9,310 bases of DNA from Candidatus Methanoperedens sp. (GCA_028679855.1 JAJRAP010000178.1:1-9310); one strand, 5' to 3'. Counted from the first letter of the stretch, positions 1-6,517 are shown. The notes: generated by a model from the letters alone, not told the origin. Program-made: numbers and translations.

Positions 1-1
1 G

Positions 2-898
2 AAAGAGACGGATGCGGTCGAATTCTATTCGGTGTTCGGAGGCATGCCCAAATACTACGTCGCCATTGAGGACTTTGAGCTTTAAAGAAAGTCGCTTCTT
101 GATGTCATAACATTTTTCTTCCTGAGGGAGAACGCGCCTTTCGGGATGGAAGTCCTCGATATATTAAGGCAGGAGTTCGGTAAAAGGAAGGGCACATACT
201 ATACTATTCTTGAAGCAATTGCTACCGGTCACACCAAACTGAATGAAATCGCCACGTATGCAGGGCTAAATATGACATCAATAACAAGGTATCTCAGCGA
301 CCTTGTAGATACGTACGAAGTTGTGGAGAGGAGCGTGCCGGTAACCGAGGATATAAGGAAGTCGCGAAAGGGCATATATAAAATACGCAATCCTGTTATG
401 GCATTCTGGTTCAGGCATATTCATAAGAACCTGACGCTTTTTGAAATAGGGAATTTCGAAGAGATTCGGAATATTATTAAAAATGATATCACAAAATACC
501 ACGGCAGGCGATTCGAGAATATATCAAAGGAATTTTTATGGGAACTCAACCGAAAAAACAAGCTTCAATCCAGTTTTTCGAGAATCGGGAACTGGTGGGG
601 TATGAGCAGGGATGAGACCGGGAGAAAAGCTGTGGAGATAGACCTGATAGCTCTTTCCGAAGAAACAAAGCAAATCCTGTTCTGTGAATGCAAGTGGCAG
701 GATTTGAAATTCAAAGATGCAGAAAAGCTCTTAGAAAATTTGAAAGAAAAATCAACGTTCGTCGAATGGAATAAAACGGATAGAAAGGAATACTTCGGAA
801 TCATTGCAAAGATGATTGAACGAAAAGAAGAATTGAGAGACAGAGGCTTTACGGTGTTTGATCTGGAGGATTTTTCCCTCTCCCCTATATTATCATAG
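2..898 (+). pseudogene. DUF234-type archaeal ATPase, 3' part, interrupted by an in-frame stop
   Basis: One reading frame runs from the window edge to the TAG at 896-898, broken only by TAA at 83-85. Before the stop it encodes VFGGMPKYYVAIEDFEL, a segment typical of the lid region of archaeal AAA-type ATPases. After it the frame resumes with RKSLLDVITFFFLRENAPFG and runs into the ATG at 146. From that ATG there are 250 residues: a winged-helix region (about 12-78, TKLNEIATYAGLNMTSITRYL) and then the DUF234 domain. DUF234 carries a PD-(D/E)XK-like pattern with E124 (GRRFE), E164-I-D166 and E181-C-K183. The nucleotide-binding half lies upstream of the window. Known of the family: these ATPases are common, often poorly conserved archaeal accessory genes of unclear role. 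I infer a decaying gene. The ORF starting at 146 could still make the HTH plus nuclease-like fragment, and a sequencing error at 83-85 is also possible. Confidence 0.8.
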
Positions 899-907
899 AA
901 ACGATAC

Positions 908-915
908 CTTTATCT
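908..915 (+). promoter_or_regulatory. Possible TATA box for the tRNA-Ala gene
   Basis: CTTTATCT lies about 30-38 nt upstream of the mature tRNA 5' end, in a 47-nt gap between the ATPase stop codon and the tRNA. The distance would place a start site near 935-940 and leave a short 5' leader for RNase P. The match to the archaeal TATA consensus is only moderate, so this is a weak call. Confidence 0.3.
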
Positions 916-945
916 GAATTCGTGTACTATGCGAGTCATCCTGAT

Positions 946-1017
946 GGGCCGGTAGATCAGGGGTAGATCGCTCCCTTGGCATGGGAGAGGCCTCGGGTTC
1001 AATTCCCGACCGGTCCA
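946..1017 (+). tRNA. tRNA-Ala, anticodon GGC
   Basis: A complete 72-nt cloverleaf can be folded by eye. The acceptor stem GGGCCGG pairs with CCGGTCC, the D stem is GATC/GATC, the anticodon stem is CTCCC/GGGAG around loop TTGGCAT with anticodon GGC at 978-980, and the T stem is TCGGG/CCCGA with loop TTCAATT. The variable loop is five bases and the discriminator base is A at 1017. Position 3 is G and position 70 is T, giving the G3:U70 wobble pair that alanyl-tRNA synthetase uses as its main identity element, which agrees independently with the anticodon. CCA is not encoded and must be added after transcription. No intron is seen. It decodes GCC and GCU codons. Confidence 0.96.
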
Positions 1018-1050
1018 TACAACAACAAGTTCAAATCCCTAACCTTTAGC

Positions 1051-1058
1051 CTTATATT
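1051..1058 (+). promoter_or_regulatory. TATA box for the diadenylate cyclase gene
   Basis: CTTATATT is centred about 55 nt upstream of the TTG start, in the 93-nt gap after the tRNA. A start site about 25 nt downstream (near 1080) would leave a leader of roughly 30 nt that contains the Shine-Dalgarno site at 1098-1105. This gene is therefore probably transcribed separately from the tRNA. Confidence 0.5.
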
Positions 1059-1097
1059 GTTAGAAAGCATTATCGTCATTTCACCATTACAGGGCAC

Positions 1098-1105
1098 GAA
1101 GTGAT
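1098..1105 (+). promoter_or_regulatory. Ribosome binding site that fixes the TTG start of dacZ
   Basis: GAAGTGAT differs by one base from GAGGTGAT, the complement of the archaeal 16S rRNA tail, and sits 5 nt before the TTG at 1111. No ATG or GTG in this frame lies suitably close, so the site supports the unusual TTG start. Confidence 0.65.
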
Positions 1106-1110
1106 TTAAC

Positions 1111-1875
1111 TTGTGGAGAAATCTCCTCTCTGACGAGGGACGCAATATTGCAAAAAAAGCGGAAAGAGCCCAGGAAGCGGGTGATTACAGGCTTGCAAGA
1201 GAGTTGTATCTTAAAGCCATAACAAAATTCCAACAGGCATCTGATATATCCGGGGATTTCAATGAAATTAATGTCCTCAGGAGCCTTGTAAGTTATTATA
1301 ACGAACGTGTCTGTTCAATTGAACAGGAACTGCGAAACGATCCTGTAATGGATTCACAGGTGCTTGCTCCAGCGAAAAAAGATACAACACGGGTCGATGT
1401 AACAGAGCTACTTAGAGGAAGTGGAGTGCAGGAAGCTGTATTTGAAGCAGTTCTTGGAATAGCCATGGAAATAAGTATGGAAGGGCGGGAAGGACATGCC
1501 ATAGGCACGGCGTTCATGGTTGGGGATTCAGCGAATGTCATGGCGCGGTCAAGACAACTAGTACTGAACCCGTTCGAAGGACACAGCAGAGATAAAATGA
1601 AACTGACAGACACTGATATCAGGGACAATATCAAGGAGTTCGCACAACTTGACGGGGCTTTCGTGATCTCGGAGGATGGTGTGGTTGAGGCAGCAGGGCG
1701 GTATATCACGATTGATACAGGCAAGGTAAGAATACCGGGGGGGCTGGGAACAAGACATTCATCGGTCGCTGCAATTACTGAGGCGACAAACGCCATTGGC
1801 ATCGTGGTCTCTCAGAGCGGAGGAATTATCAGAATATTCAGAAGTGGGAAGATAGCAGCGACAATAAAGCCTTAG
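1111..1875 (+). CDS. dacZ: Diadenylate cyclase (DacZ-like) with MIT/TPR-like N-terminal domain
   Basis: The predicted enzyme joins two ATP molecules into cyclic di-AMP, a second messenger that in bacteria and haloarchaea is linked to potassium and osmotic balance. The C-terminal DAC (DisA_N) domain covers about residues 97-250. It shows REGHAIGT at 126-133, the catalytic DGA motif at 181-183 (LDGAFVI), and the ATP-binding GTRHSS motif at 213-218 followed by VAAITEATNAIGIVVSQSGG. Residues about 10-75 form a soluble helical hairpin with the spacing A..A..AGDY..A..LY..AI..F, resembling MIT or TPR repeats. A linker rich in polar residues (76-96) joins the two. No membrane segment is seen, so the protein should be cytoplasmic. 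At 254 aa it fits archaeal DAC proteins. The start is TTG with a strong Shine-Dalgarno. The enzyme assignment is firm, but the role of the N-terminal domain is unknown. Confidence 0.9.
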   Translation: MWRNLLSDEGRNIAKKAERAQEAGDYRLARELYLKAITKFQQASDISGDFNEINVLRSLVSYYNERVCSIEQELRNDPVMDSQVLAPAKKDTTRVDVTELLRGSGVQEAVFEAVLGIAMEISMEGREGHAIGTAFMVGDSANVMARSRQLVLNPFEGHSRDKMKLTDTDIRDNIKEFAQLDGAFVISEDGVVEAAGRYITIDTGKVRIPGGLGTRHSSVAAITEATNAIGIVVSQSGGIIRIFRSGKIAATIKP

Positions 1876-1899
1876 ATATCCATATTCGAAACATTCATG

Positions 1900-1907
1900 T
1901 TATATAT
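1900..1907 (+). promoter_or_regulatory. TATA box for the DUF1015 gene, inside the longest ORF
   Basis: TTATATAT is centred about 32 nt upstream of the ATG at 1936, which predicts a start site near 1930 and an almost leaderless mRNA. The longest ORF begins at the ATG at 1897, immediately before this box. That start would fall upstream of the transcription start, so translation most likely begins at 1936. Confidence 0.6.
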
Positions 1908-1935
1908 CGACCTTTGGATATCAAAATCCCGAGTT

Positions 1936-3240
1936 ATGGTAGACATTAGACCTTTCAGAGCCACGATACTTAATCCGGAACTGGCGATAGAGAAACTCGT
2001 CTGTCCGGTGTATGATACCATAGATGCCGTTGCTTACCAGAGGTTTGCCCGGGAAAAGAATAACATCATCCACGTAACCTCACGAAGAAAGGACATGGAC
2101 AGGGACGAGTTCATCGAACATGCAAAAAAGAACCTTGACAGGCTGGTCGGATCCGGGATACTGGTAGAACGGGAAAGACCTGCTTTTTACATATATGGGA
2201 TTATGTTCACACTTACGCCCGAAATACTTGCCCAGCTTCCAGAAAAAGCCAGAAGAAGCCAGTATTTCGCCTTCGGGCTTGTGTGTCTTGTAAAGGTGGA
2301 AGAGCTGGGGAAAGGGAATATCGTGGGGCATGAGAACATCTTTGAGATAAATACAAAAGAGAGGTACAGGCTTATGAAAGAAGCGATGATGAACTTCTCA
2401 CCAATCGCAGCAGAGTACAGCATGCCAGACCATGCTCTTAACAATCTCTTCGAGGAATTCCTGGGATTCAGACGCCCGCATTTTGTACCCGATCCCGAAA
2501 TGCCGCCGCTTATAGACGTTATATTGAATGGAAGCCGGCATCTTCTCTGGGAAGTTACGGATAAGGATCTTATCGATAAGGTCATGAAAATGGTATCAGG
2601 GCTGAAAATCCTTATCCTGGACGGACATCACAGGTACACAGCCTCGAACATGATGAGGAAAATAGACGGCATCGAATATACAATGATGATGCTTATTGAA
2701 GGGGGTGACAGGGCACTGCAGCTTCTTCCGTGGCACAGGGCTGTGCGAAATTTTAACGTGGAGAACCTTGAGAACAGGATAAAAGAGAAGTTTTCGATCG
2801 ATTGGGAAGGCGGGGGCGGTGAAGAATTCTATTCAAATTTGCGGGAGCGCCGCAGTGAATTCGATGTAAAACTTGGAATGTATGATGGGGAAAAATATCA
2901 GATAATCAGAGCTGATGAAAAAGATGTCAAAGAGCTTTCAGAAAAACATGGCGAGATAGTAGGGCTTGACCTCATTGCTCTTCATGACTGGCTGATAAAT
3001 CCGGTGATAAGGGGAAAGCCTGAAGATGATGTATCTTTTAATGCCAGTCCGAATGAAGCTGTGGCAAGAGTGGATAGTGGAGAATTCGATATTGCTTTTC
3101 TATTGAATCCATTTTCTATCAAGGATGTCGAGAAAAAAGCGTTCGTTGAGCGCAGGATTTTTCCACAGAAATCAACCCTGTTCCTTCCAAAGGTTGCGGA
3201 AGGAATAGTTATGAGAAGAATAGGATTAGCTGCAAAATAA
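1936..3240 (+). CDS. DUF1015 family protein (COG4198)
   Basis: This is a 434-aa protein of a conserved but uncharacterised family found in bacteria and archaea. Family marks are the opening MVDIRPFRA, the region LVCPVYDTID about 15 residues later, the signature LDGHHRYTA near residues 228-236, LLPWHRAV near 264-271, and the C-terminal block PQKSTLFLPKVAEGIVMRRI. The DGHHR signature recalls the ParB/Srx-type fold, in which some members act as serine kinases; that link is my inference only. No signal peptide or membrane helix is visible. I chose ATG 1936 over ATG 1897 because family proteins begin with M-V-x-I-R-P-F, because a TATA box overlaps the extra N-terminal codons, and because neither ATG has a clear Shine-Dalgarno, as expected for a leaderless message. 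The gene follows dacZ by 60 nt but appears to have its own promoter. Confidence 0.85.
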   Translation: MVDIRPFRATILNPELAIEKLVCPVYDTIDAVAYQRFAREKNNIIHVTSRRKDMDRDEFIEHAKKNLDRLVGSGILVERERPAFYIYGIMFTLTPEILAQLPEKARRSQYFAFGLVCLVKVEELGKGNIVGHENIFEINTKERYRLMKEAMMNFSPIAAEYSMPDHALNNLFEEFLGFRRPHFVPDPEMPPLIDVILNGSRHLLWEVTDKDLIDKVMKMVSGLKILILDGHHRYTASNMMRKIDGIEYTMMMLIEGGDRALQLLPWHRAVRNFNVENLENRIKEKFSIDWEGGGGEEFYSNLRERRSEFDVKLGMYDGEKYQIIRADEKDVKELSEKHGEIVGLDLIALHDWLINPVIRGKPEDDVSFNASPNEAVARVDSGEFDIAFLLNPFSIKDVEKKAFVERRIFPQKSTLFLPKVAEGIVMRRIGLAAK

Positions 3241-3248
3241 AAAGAACA

Positions 3249-3281
3249 GGGTCAAATTAATGACCCGATAATTGAATTTTT
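3249..3281 (+). terminator. Hairpin plus T-tract between convergent genes
   Basis: GGGTCA at 3249-3254 and TGACCC at 3261-3266 form a perfect 6-bp stem around the loop AATTAA. A run of five T residues follows at 3277-3281. The element starts 9 nt after the DUF1015 stop and lies just beyond the end of convergent mscL, so it may terminate transcription from the left. On the minus strand, the A/T-rich stretch and the same hairpin follow mscL. Archaeal termination mainly needs the T-tract; the hairpin may instead stabilise mRNA 3' ends. Confidence 0.5.
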
Positions 3282-3285
3282 CTTA

Positions 3286-3594
3286 TTACTTCTTTTCTTT
3301 GACTATCGTCTTCACGATCATGAATATCACTAGTGCGATGATTATGAAATCTATAAGCGCCCCGACAAAGTCACCTACCATGAATTTGACATTTCCAATA
3401 GTCAGAGTTGCAGCTCTCCAGTCGCCTCCTGGTATCAAAGCCCCTATGATCGGCATTATCAAATCTGCCACAAGGGCGGCTACAAGTTTGGTGACCGCTG
3501 CACCCATGACGAATGCGATGGCAAGACCTATCACACCGTACTTGTTCAAGAAGTCCATGAACTCCTGCATAAAAGATTTCTTTTCTTCCGTCAT
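3286..3594 (-). CDS. mscL: Large-conductance mechanosensitive channel MscL
   Basis: This membrane channel opens under high bilayer tension to release solutes during hypo-osmotic shock. The 102-aa protein has a short amphipathic N-terminal segment (SFMQEFMDFLNKYG), then TM1 at about 20-46 with the glycine/alanine-rich pore-lining pattern GLAIAFVMGAAVTKLVAALVADLIMP. A short extracellular loop (52-72, with GGDWRAATLTIGNVKF) precedes TM2 at about 74-96, which ends in the basic tail KTIVKEKK. It is shorter than the E. coli protein (136 aa) because the C-terminal cytoplasmic helix is missing; compact MscL proteins of about 100 aa are known in methanogens. GGAG lies 8 nt before the ATG, and a separate TATA box is upstream, so the gene is likely transcribed on its own. 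It lies two genes from the c-di-AMP synthase, so an osmotic connection is conceivable but unproven. Confidence 0.93.
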   Translation of the reverse strand: MTEEKKSFMQEFMDFLNKYGVIGLAIAFVMGAAVTKLVAALVADLIMPIIGALIPGGDWRAATLTIGNVKFMVGDFVGALIDFIIIALVIFMIVKTIVKEKK

Positions 3595-3630
3595 TCTACC
3601 AACTCCTGAGATTTATTAGGTTATAATCTG

Positions 3631-3638
3631 TATTTAAA
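3631..3638 (-). promoter_or_regulatory. TATA box for mscL
   Basis: On the minus strand this reads TTTAAATA, in the 71-nt gap between the methyltransferase stop and the mscL ATG. A start site about 25 nt downstream (near 3609) leaves a leader of about 15 nt that contains the GGAG ribosome binding site. Confidence 0.55.
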
Positions 3639-3665
3639 TTTTACTGCCGATATGAACCCATAGAT

Positions 3666-4301
3666 TTATTTTTTAGTCAGAATAATAAAATTTTTATTGT
3701 CCTTATATATAATCTCAAATCCAAACTCCATCGCTAACCACTCAAACGTGCGCGCGCCAAAAAAACAGATGTGTGTGGGATCGTTTTTATACCACCAGTT
3801 CTCAAAATCATTGACAACATCATGCTGTGAAGTCATAACCGCAAGATATCCACCTGATTTAATCAGTTTCCGAATCCTTTGCAACTCTGCCCTTATTTCC
3901 CTTAAATGTTCAAATACCTCGGTTGAGATCACAAGGTCGTAAGAACCTTCTGGAAACGCGGGAAAGAAAAATGGGTCATATACATCGCAGGAAAATCCCT
4001 CCCTCTTTAAAAGCTCAGCAAGGACGGGCGAGGGGCCACAACCGTAATCCAGGACTGAATTAACCCCAGGACAATATTTATGCATCATGGCAATCTTTTC
4101 AAGGAACATCCCTACATATCCATCGTTGGAAAGCGTGTTCCTGTGAAGCCTGTAGCGGGCTAGTTCTTCATCCGGTTGGAGATGATGACTTTCAGGTACG
4201 AAAATGAGATCGCAATGAGGGCATCTCAGGAATACGCGCTTTGAAGGTTTTGAAAATTCAAGGGGAAATATAGAGTCGCTACTGCAAAGAACGCACTTCA
4301 A
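3666..4301 (-). CDS. Zinc-ribbon class I SAM-dependent methyltransferase
   Basis: This 211-aa protein has an N-terminal zinc-ribbon with Cys pairs C3/C6 and C27/C30, then a Rossmann methyltransferase core. Motif I is VLDYGCGPS at 83-91 (SAM binding), the acidic end of strand 2 is D109 in DVYDP, and the motif around 122-132 reads DLVISTEVFEHL, typical of Methyltransf_11/23 members. Later come GGYLAVMTS and DPTHICFF, a segment seen in several small-molecule or sugar methyltransferases. The substrate cannot be told. The start is TTG, 6 nt after the pac2 stop codon. GGTGA, which overlaps that stop, serves as its Shine-Dalgarno and suggests coupled translation. It is the last gene of the priS-pac2 run and not a usual member of that conserved cluster. 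No signal peptide or membrane helix is seen. The family call is sure; the function is unknown. Confidence 0.85.
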   Translation of the reverse strand: MKCVLCSSDSIFPLEFSKPSKRVFLRCPHCDLIFVPESHHLQPDEELARYRLHRNTLSNDGYVGMFLEKIAMMHKYCPGVNSVLDYGCGPSPVLAELLKREGFSCDVYDPFFFPAFPEGSYDLVISTEVFEHLREIRAELQRIRKLIKSGGYLAVMTSQHDVVNDFENWWYKNDPTHICFFGARTFEWLAMEFGFEIIYKDNKNFIILTKK

Positions 4302-4307
4302 AGGGTT

Positions 4308-5069
4308 TCACCCAATGTATCTCAAGTCCTCATCAGATGACACCGGAGTCTTTCCTTCCTCCATTTCCCGAAGTTTTGCCACGATCTTTTCCATCTCAGC
4401 CGCCCGCTCTTCAAGCGCCGCCATATCCACATCTATCTCAAGAATCTTACACAGCACTTTCAGAACTGCCTGTGCGCTCTTTGGATCGACAAGATAACCT
4501 GAAGTCACGCCCATAAGGCATGCTGCTTCTATTCCCCGAAGCGCTCCCAGACCAAGCATCAATCCTGACGCCCCAACAATGCCGCCTCCAGGTTCGTTCG
4601 CCCTGAATTCCACACCGAATTCCTTAAGTTCTCGTACAAGCTCTATGCTATTTGCAGCACCGAGAACTGTGTCTGTCTCAACAAGCTGCCCCACGCCGTA
4701 CCCACCCAGGGCATATACTCTCTTAACCTTGAATTCCTCAATTATATCCAGGAACACGCCGCACAGCTCATAATGACCCTCGTTCGAGGTGCTCTGGTGG
4801 TCTCCGATCAATATTAACAGGTCGTGTTTACCTTTTGTTTTATAGGCATACAGTTCATTACTCACGAGCCTGACCGTGCCATCGTCCTCAACTATGACCT
4901 GGGGTGGAAAATGTGGTGAGAATATCTCCATTATTTTTTTTGCGCCTAGCTCCGCGACCATATGCTCTGCAACCAGCTTTCCGACATGCCCGACCCCTGG
5001 CAGTCCTTCAATAAGTATCGGGTCTTTGAGTCTGGGTTTTTTGGATCTTATAATGGTTGTTTTTATCAT
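4308..5069 (-). CDS. PAC2 family proteasome assembly chaperone homologue
   Basis: The 253-aa protein belongs to the PAC2/PbaB family (COG2047). Related eukaryotic and archaeal proteins help assemble the 20S proteasome alpha ring. Marks are ILIEGLPGVGHVGKLVAEHM at 18-37, SPHFPPQVIVEDDGTVRL at 51-68, LLILIGDHQS at 84-93, VYALGGYGVGQ at 118-128, EPGGGIVGASGLMLGLGALRG at 159-179 and ACLMGVTSGYLVDPKSA at 183-199. A charged helix (214-239, likely coiled coil) and the tail DLRYIG follow. Archaeal assembly chaperones often end in a hydrophobic-Tyr-X motif; here Tyr is third from the end, so the match is only approximate. I chose ATG 5069 because GAGGT stands 6 nt upstream; a TTG at 5072 is also in frame. 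The gene follows nop10 by 4 nt. The family call is strong, but the chaperone role is inferred. Confidence 0.85.
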   Translation of the reverse strand: MIKTTIIRSKKPRLKDPILIEGLPGVGHVGKLVAEHMVAELGAKKIMEIFSPHFPPQVIVEDDGTVRLVSNELYAYKTKGKHDLLILIGDHQSTSNEGHYELCGVFLDIIEEFKVKRVYALGGYGVGQLVETDTVLGAANSIELVRELKEFGVEFRANEPGGGIVGASGLMLGLGALRGIEAACLMGVTSGYLVDPKSAQAVLKVLCKILEIDVDMAALEERAAEMEKIVAKLREMEEGKTPVSSDEDLRYIG

Positions 5070-5073
5070 CAAA

Positions 5074-5226
5074 CTACCTCTGTTTGGCTATTCTTCTGTA
5101 TTTCCCGTATCTATCCTCAAGAGAGAAACGTGCCGGCTGTGAATATTTTGTTGTTTCTCCGCACAAGGGACATATCTCTTTCAGAGAATATCTCCCACAA
5201 GAACATCTTCTTATTTTGGATACCAT
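5074..5226 (-). CDS. nop10: H/ACA RNP protein Nop10
   Basis: This 50-residue protein is easily missed because of its size. It begins MVSKIRRCSCGRYSL and contains a small zinc ribbon with C8, C10, C19 and C22, followed by the conserved tail PARFSLEDRYGKYRR. Nop10 is a core subunit of the archaeal H/ACA ribonucleoprotein, where it binds Cbf5 and supports guide-RNA-directed pseudouridylation of rRNA. Length and motifs match the family closely. It starts at ATG 5226, 30 nt after the aIF2 alpha stop codon, with AAGGA as a probable ribosome binding site, and its stop precedes the pac2 ATG by 4 nt. The order aIF2 alpha, Nop10, PAC2 protein is a known archaeal arrangement, which supports the call. 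Confidence 0.95.
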   Translation of the reverse strand: MVSKIRRCSCGRYSLKEICPLCGETTKYSQPARFSLEDRYGKYRRIAKQR

Positions 5227-5256
5227 AACATCCTTAGTATTCCAATGTTATTCTGA

Positions 5257-6057
5257 TCAGGCTTTTTCTTCCGTATGTCTGTGGAACTCACCGGTCCCAC
5301 CTACCTTTTCGATAATTTCAATGGCCGTATTTGCTGATTTTTTAAGAAAATTTTCGGCTTTCTTATAATCCGGAGCTATAACACGCAACCTGTATCGTGG
5401 CGAACCAGTATATGTGATATCGATACTGATTTCTTCCCCATTCCCATTTATTTCTCCAGCGGCGTTTAATGCCTTCTTTATATGTTCGATACCATCAGGC
5501 AAGGGGCAGGTAAGGTCAACATATCCTGCAATCTCGACCTGGGGTTTTTTAAGATTCTCTTCAGCGACCTTTTTTACCATTTCAGCGAATTGCTTATCAA
5601 CGCCTATGCTTGTAAGAAAAGAAGTCCCGCTTATCCTTGATTTTTCAAAAACCGAATAAACACTGCCGAACTTTTCATAAAACTGTTTTATCAATCCATT
5701 CAGGTCTTCAGTGCCTGTTTTTGTAGTGTTGGCAACGTATTGTATCCATTTCTCAGCCTTCTGTTCGTTCTTCCACTGCTGTATCTTTTCACGGCGCTGG
5801 TGTTCATTAACATCTTTCAGCGACAGGTCTATATGGTGTTTGCTCTCATCAATGTAAAGCACTTTACAAACAATCTTCTGACCTTCCCTTACATGGTCTC
5901 TTATGTATTTGACCCAGCCAGAGGCAACCTCTGAAATGTGGATCAAGCCTTCTTTTTGTCCGTATTCATCCAGTTCTACGAACGCACCGAAATCGGTGAC
6001 CTTTTTAACAGAGCAAACGACAAGTTCATCCTCTTCAGGCCACCCGCTTTTCTCCAT
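5257..6057 (-). CDS. eif2a: Translation initiation factor aIF2 subunit alpha
   Basis: This is the alpha subunit of the heterotrimeric factor that carries Met-tRNAi to the small ribosomal subunit. The 266-aa length matches archaeal orthologues. An S1/OB domain covers about 10-82 (VVCSVKKVTDFGAFVELDEY, then EGLIHISEVASGWVKYIRDHV, then IDLSLKDV). A helical domain spans about 85-175 (QRREKIQQWKNEQKAEKWI), and the C-terminal alpha-beta domain about 175-258 (EIAGYVDLTCPLPDGIEHIKKAL, PRYRLRVIAPDYKKAE) is the part that contacts the gamma subunit. The ATG overlaps the rps27e stop as TAATG, a classic coupling arrangement. GAGGT inside the rps27e 3' end may serve as the ribosome binding site. The gamma and beta subunits are not in this window. 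Confidence 0.96.
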   Translation of the reverse strand: MEKSGWPEEDELVVCSVKKVTDFGAFVELDEYGQKEGLIHISEVASGWVKYIRDHVREGQKIVCKVLYIDESKHHIDLSLKDVNEHQRREKIQQWKNEQKAEKWIQYVANTTKTGTEDLNGLIKQFYEKFGSVYSVFEKSRISGTSFLTSIGVDKQFAEMVKKVAEENLKKPQVEIAGYVDLTCPLPDGIEHIKKALNAAGEINGNGEEISIDITYTGSPRYRLRVIAPDYKKAENFLKKSANTAIEIIEKVGGTGEFHRHTEEKA

Positions 6058-6230
6058 TACTCAAGAACCTCGATTATCTGCGTTTTTACGAACGCCTTTC
6101 CACCTGTTGGTTCAGAAAGTGTTCTTCCGCATACAAGACACGTGACGGGTTTACTTGCGCATCCGAAAATGACCTGCTCGTTCTGACAGTCATTGCATTT
6201 TACCTTTAAAAATCTGCTCTTTGGTTCCAT
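6057..6230 (-). CDS. rps27e: Ribosomal protein eS27 (S27e)
   Basis: A 57-aa small-subunit ribosomal protein, short enough to be overlooked. It reads [15 protein letters not shown] and then has a second knuckle [16 protein letters not shown]. The zinc ligands are C12, C15, C31 and C34. The ending [10 protein letters not shown] and the block PTGGKA are typical of archaeal S27e. The ATG at 6230 lies 2 nt after the rpl44e stop, with GGAG about 8 nt upstream. The stop TAA shares its last A with the ATG of the aIF2 alpha gene. The pairing of L44e and S27e is widespread in archaea, which makes the assignment secure. Confidence 0.96.
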   Translation of the reverse strand: MEPKSRFLKVKCNDCQNEQVIFGCASKPVTCLVCGRTLSEPTGGKAFVKTQIIEVLE

Positions 6231-6232
6231 GT

Positions 6233-6514
6233 TCAGCTCTCCACAAGCTCAAATTTGCCTGCTCTGAAGCATTTTCTGATATGTGCTTTCTTGCATGTTG
6301 AACATCTGTACCTGAGGTTTATCCTTTTTGTGGGTTTGTCCCCACCGGGCACTTTTGAGAATTTCCCTGAGTTGCCTATTCCTGTATGTCTGTATTTTTG
6401 CCGTGTTATTCGGGTTAATGTCGATGCCTGTCCCTTTTTTACCCTTTCCACTACATGCGGCGTATGGGCTTTGCAGTAAGGACAGTATGTATTGAATTTT
6501 TTGGGTATTTTCAT
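6233..6514 (-). CDS. rpl44e: Ribosomal protein eL44 (L44e)
   Basis: A 93-aa large-subunit ribosomal protein of the L44e/L36a family. It opens [20 protein letters not shown] and is rich in Lys and Arg. Zinc ligands are the pairs C11/C14 and C71/C74 ([14 protein letters not shown]). The central [23 protein letters not shown] is highly conserved in the family. A longer reading starting with GTG at 6523 is possible, but that GTG is part of the Shine-Dalgarno AGGTGATC, and family members start at MKIPKKF, so ATG 6514 is preferred. The gene follows the gins51 stop by 5 nt. Confidence 0.97.
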   Translation of the reverse strand: MKIPKKFNTYCPYCKAHTPHVVERVKKGQASTLTRITRQKYRHTGIGNSGKFSKVPGGDKPTKRINLRYRCSTCKKAHIRKCFRAGKFELVES

Positions 6515-6517
6515 GAT

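Noticed and set aside
955..969. GATC direct repeat as a methylation or regulatory site
   Set aside because: The two GATC copies are the two sides of the tRNA D stem and are explained by its folding.
946..1017. tRNA-Ala as an integration (att) site next to a broken ATPase gene
   Set aside because: I found no repeated copy of the tRNA 3' end elsewhere in the window and no integrase gene, so there is no support for an inserted element.
1296..1802. 168-aa minus-strand ORF inside dacZ
   Set aside because: It lies antisense to a strongly conserved diadenylate cyclase; its Ser/Thr/Pro-rich product is typical of a shadow frame.
3272..3619. 115-aa plus-strand ORF opposite mscL
   Set aside because: It is the antisense shadow of mscL, which has clear family motifs, a ribosome binding site and a promoter. 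The plus-strand product has no recognisable pattern.
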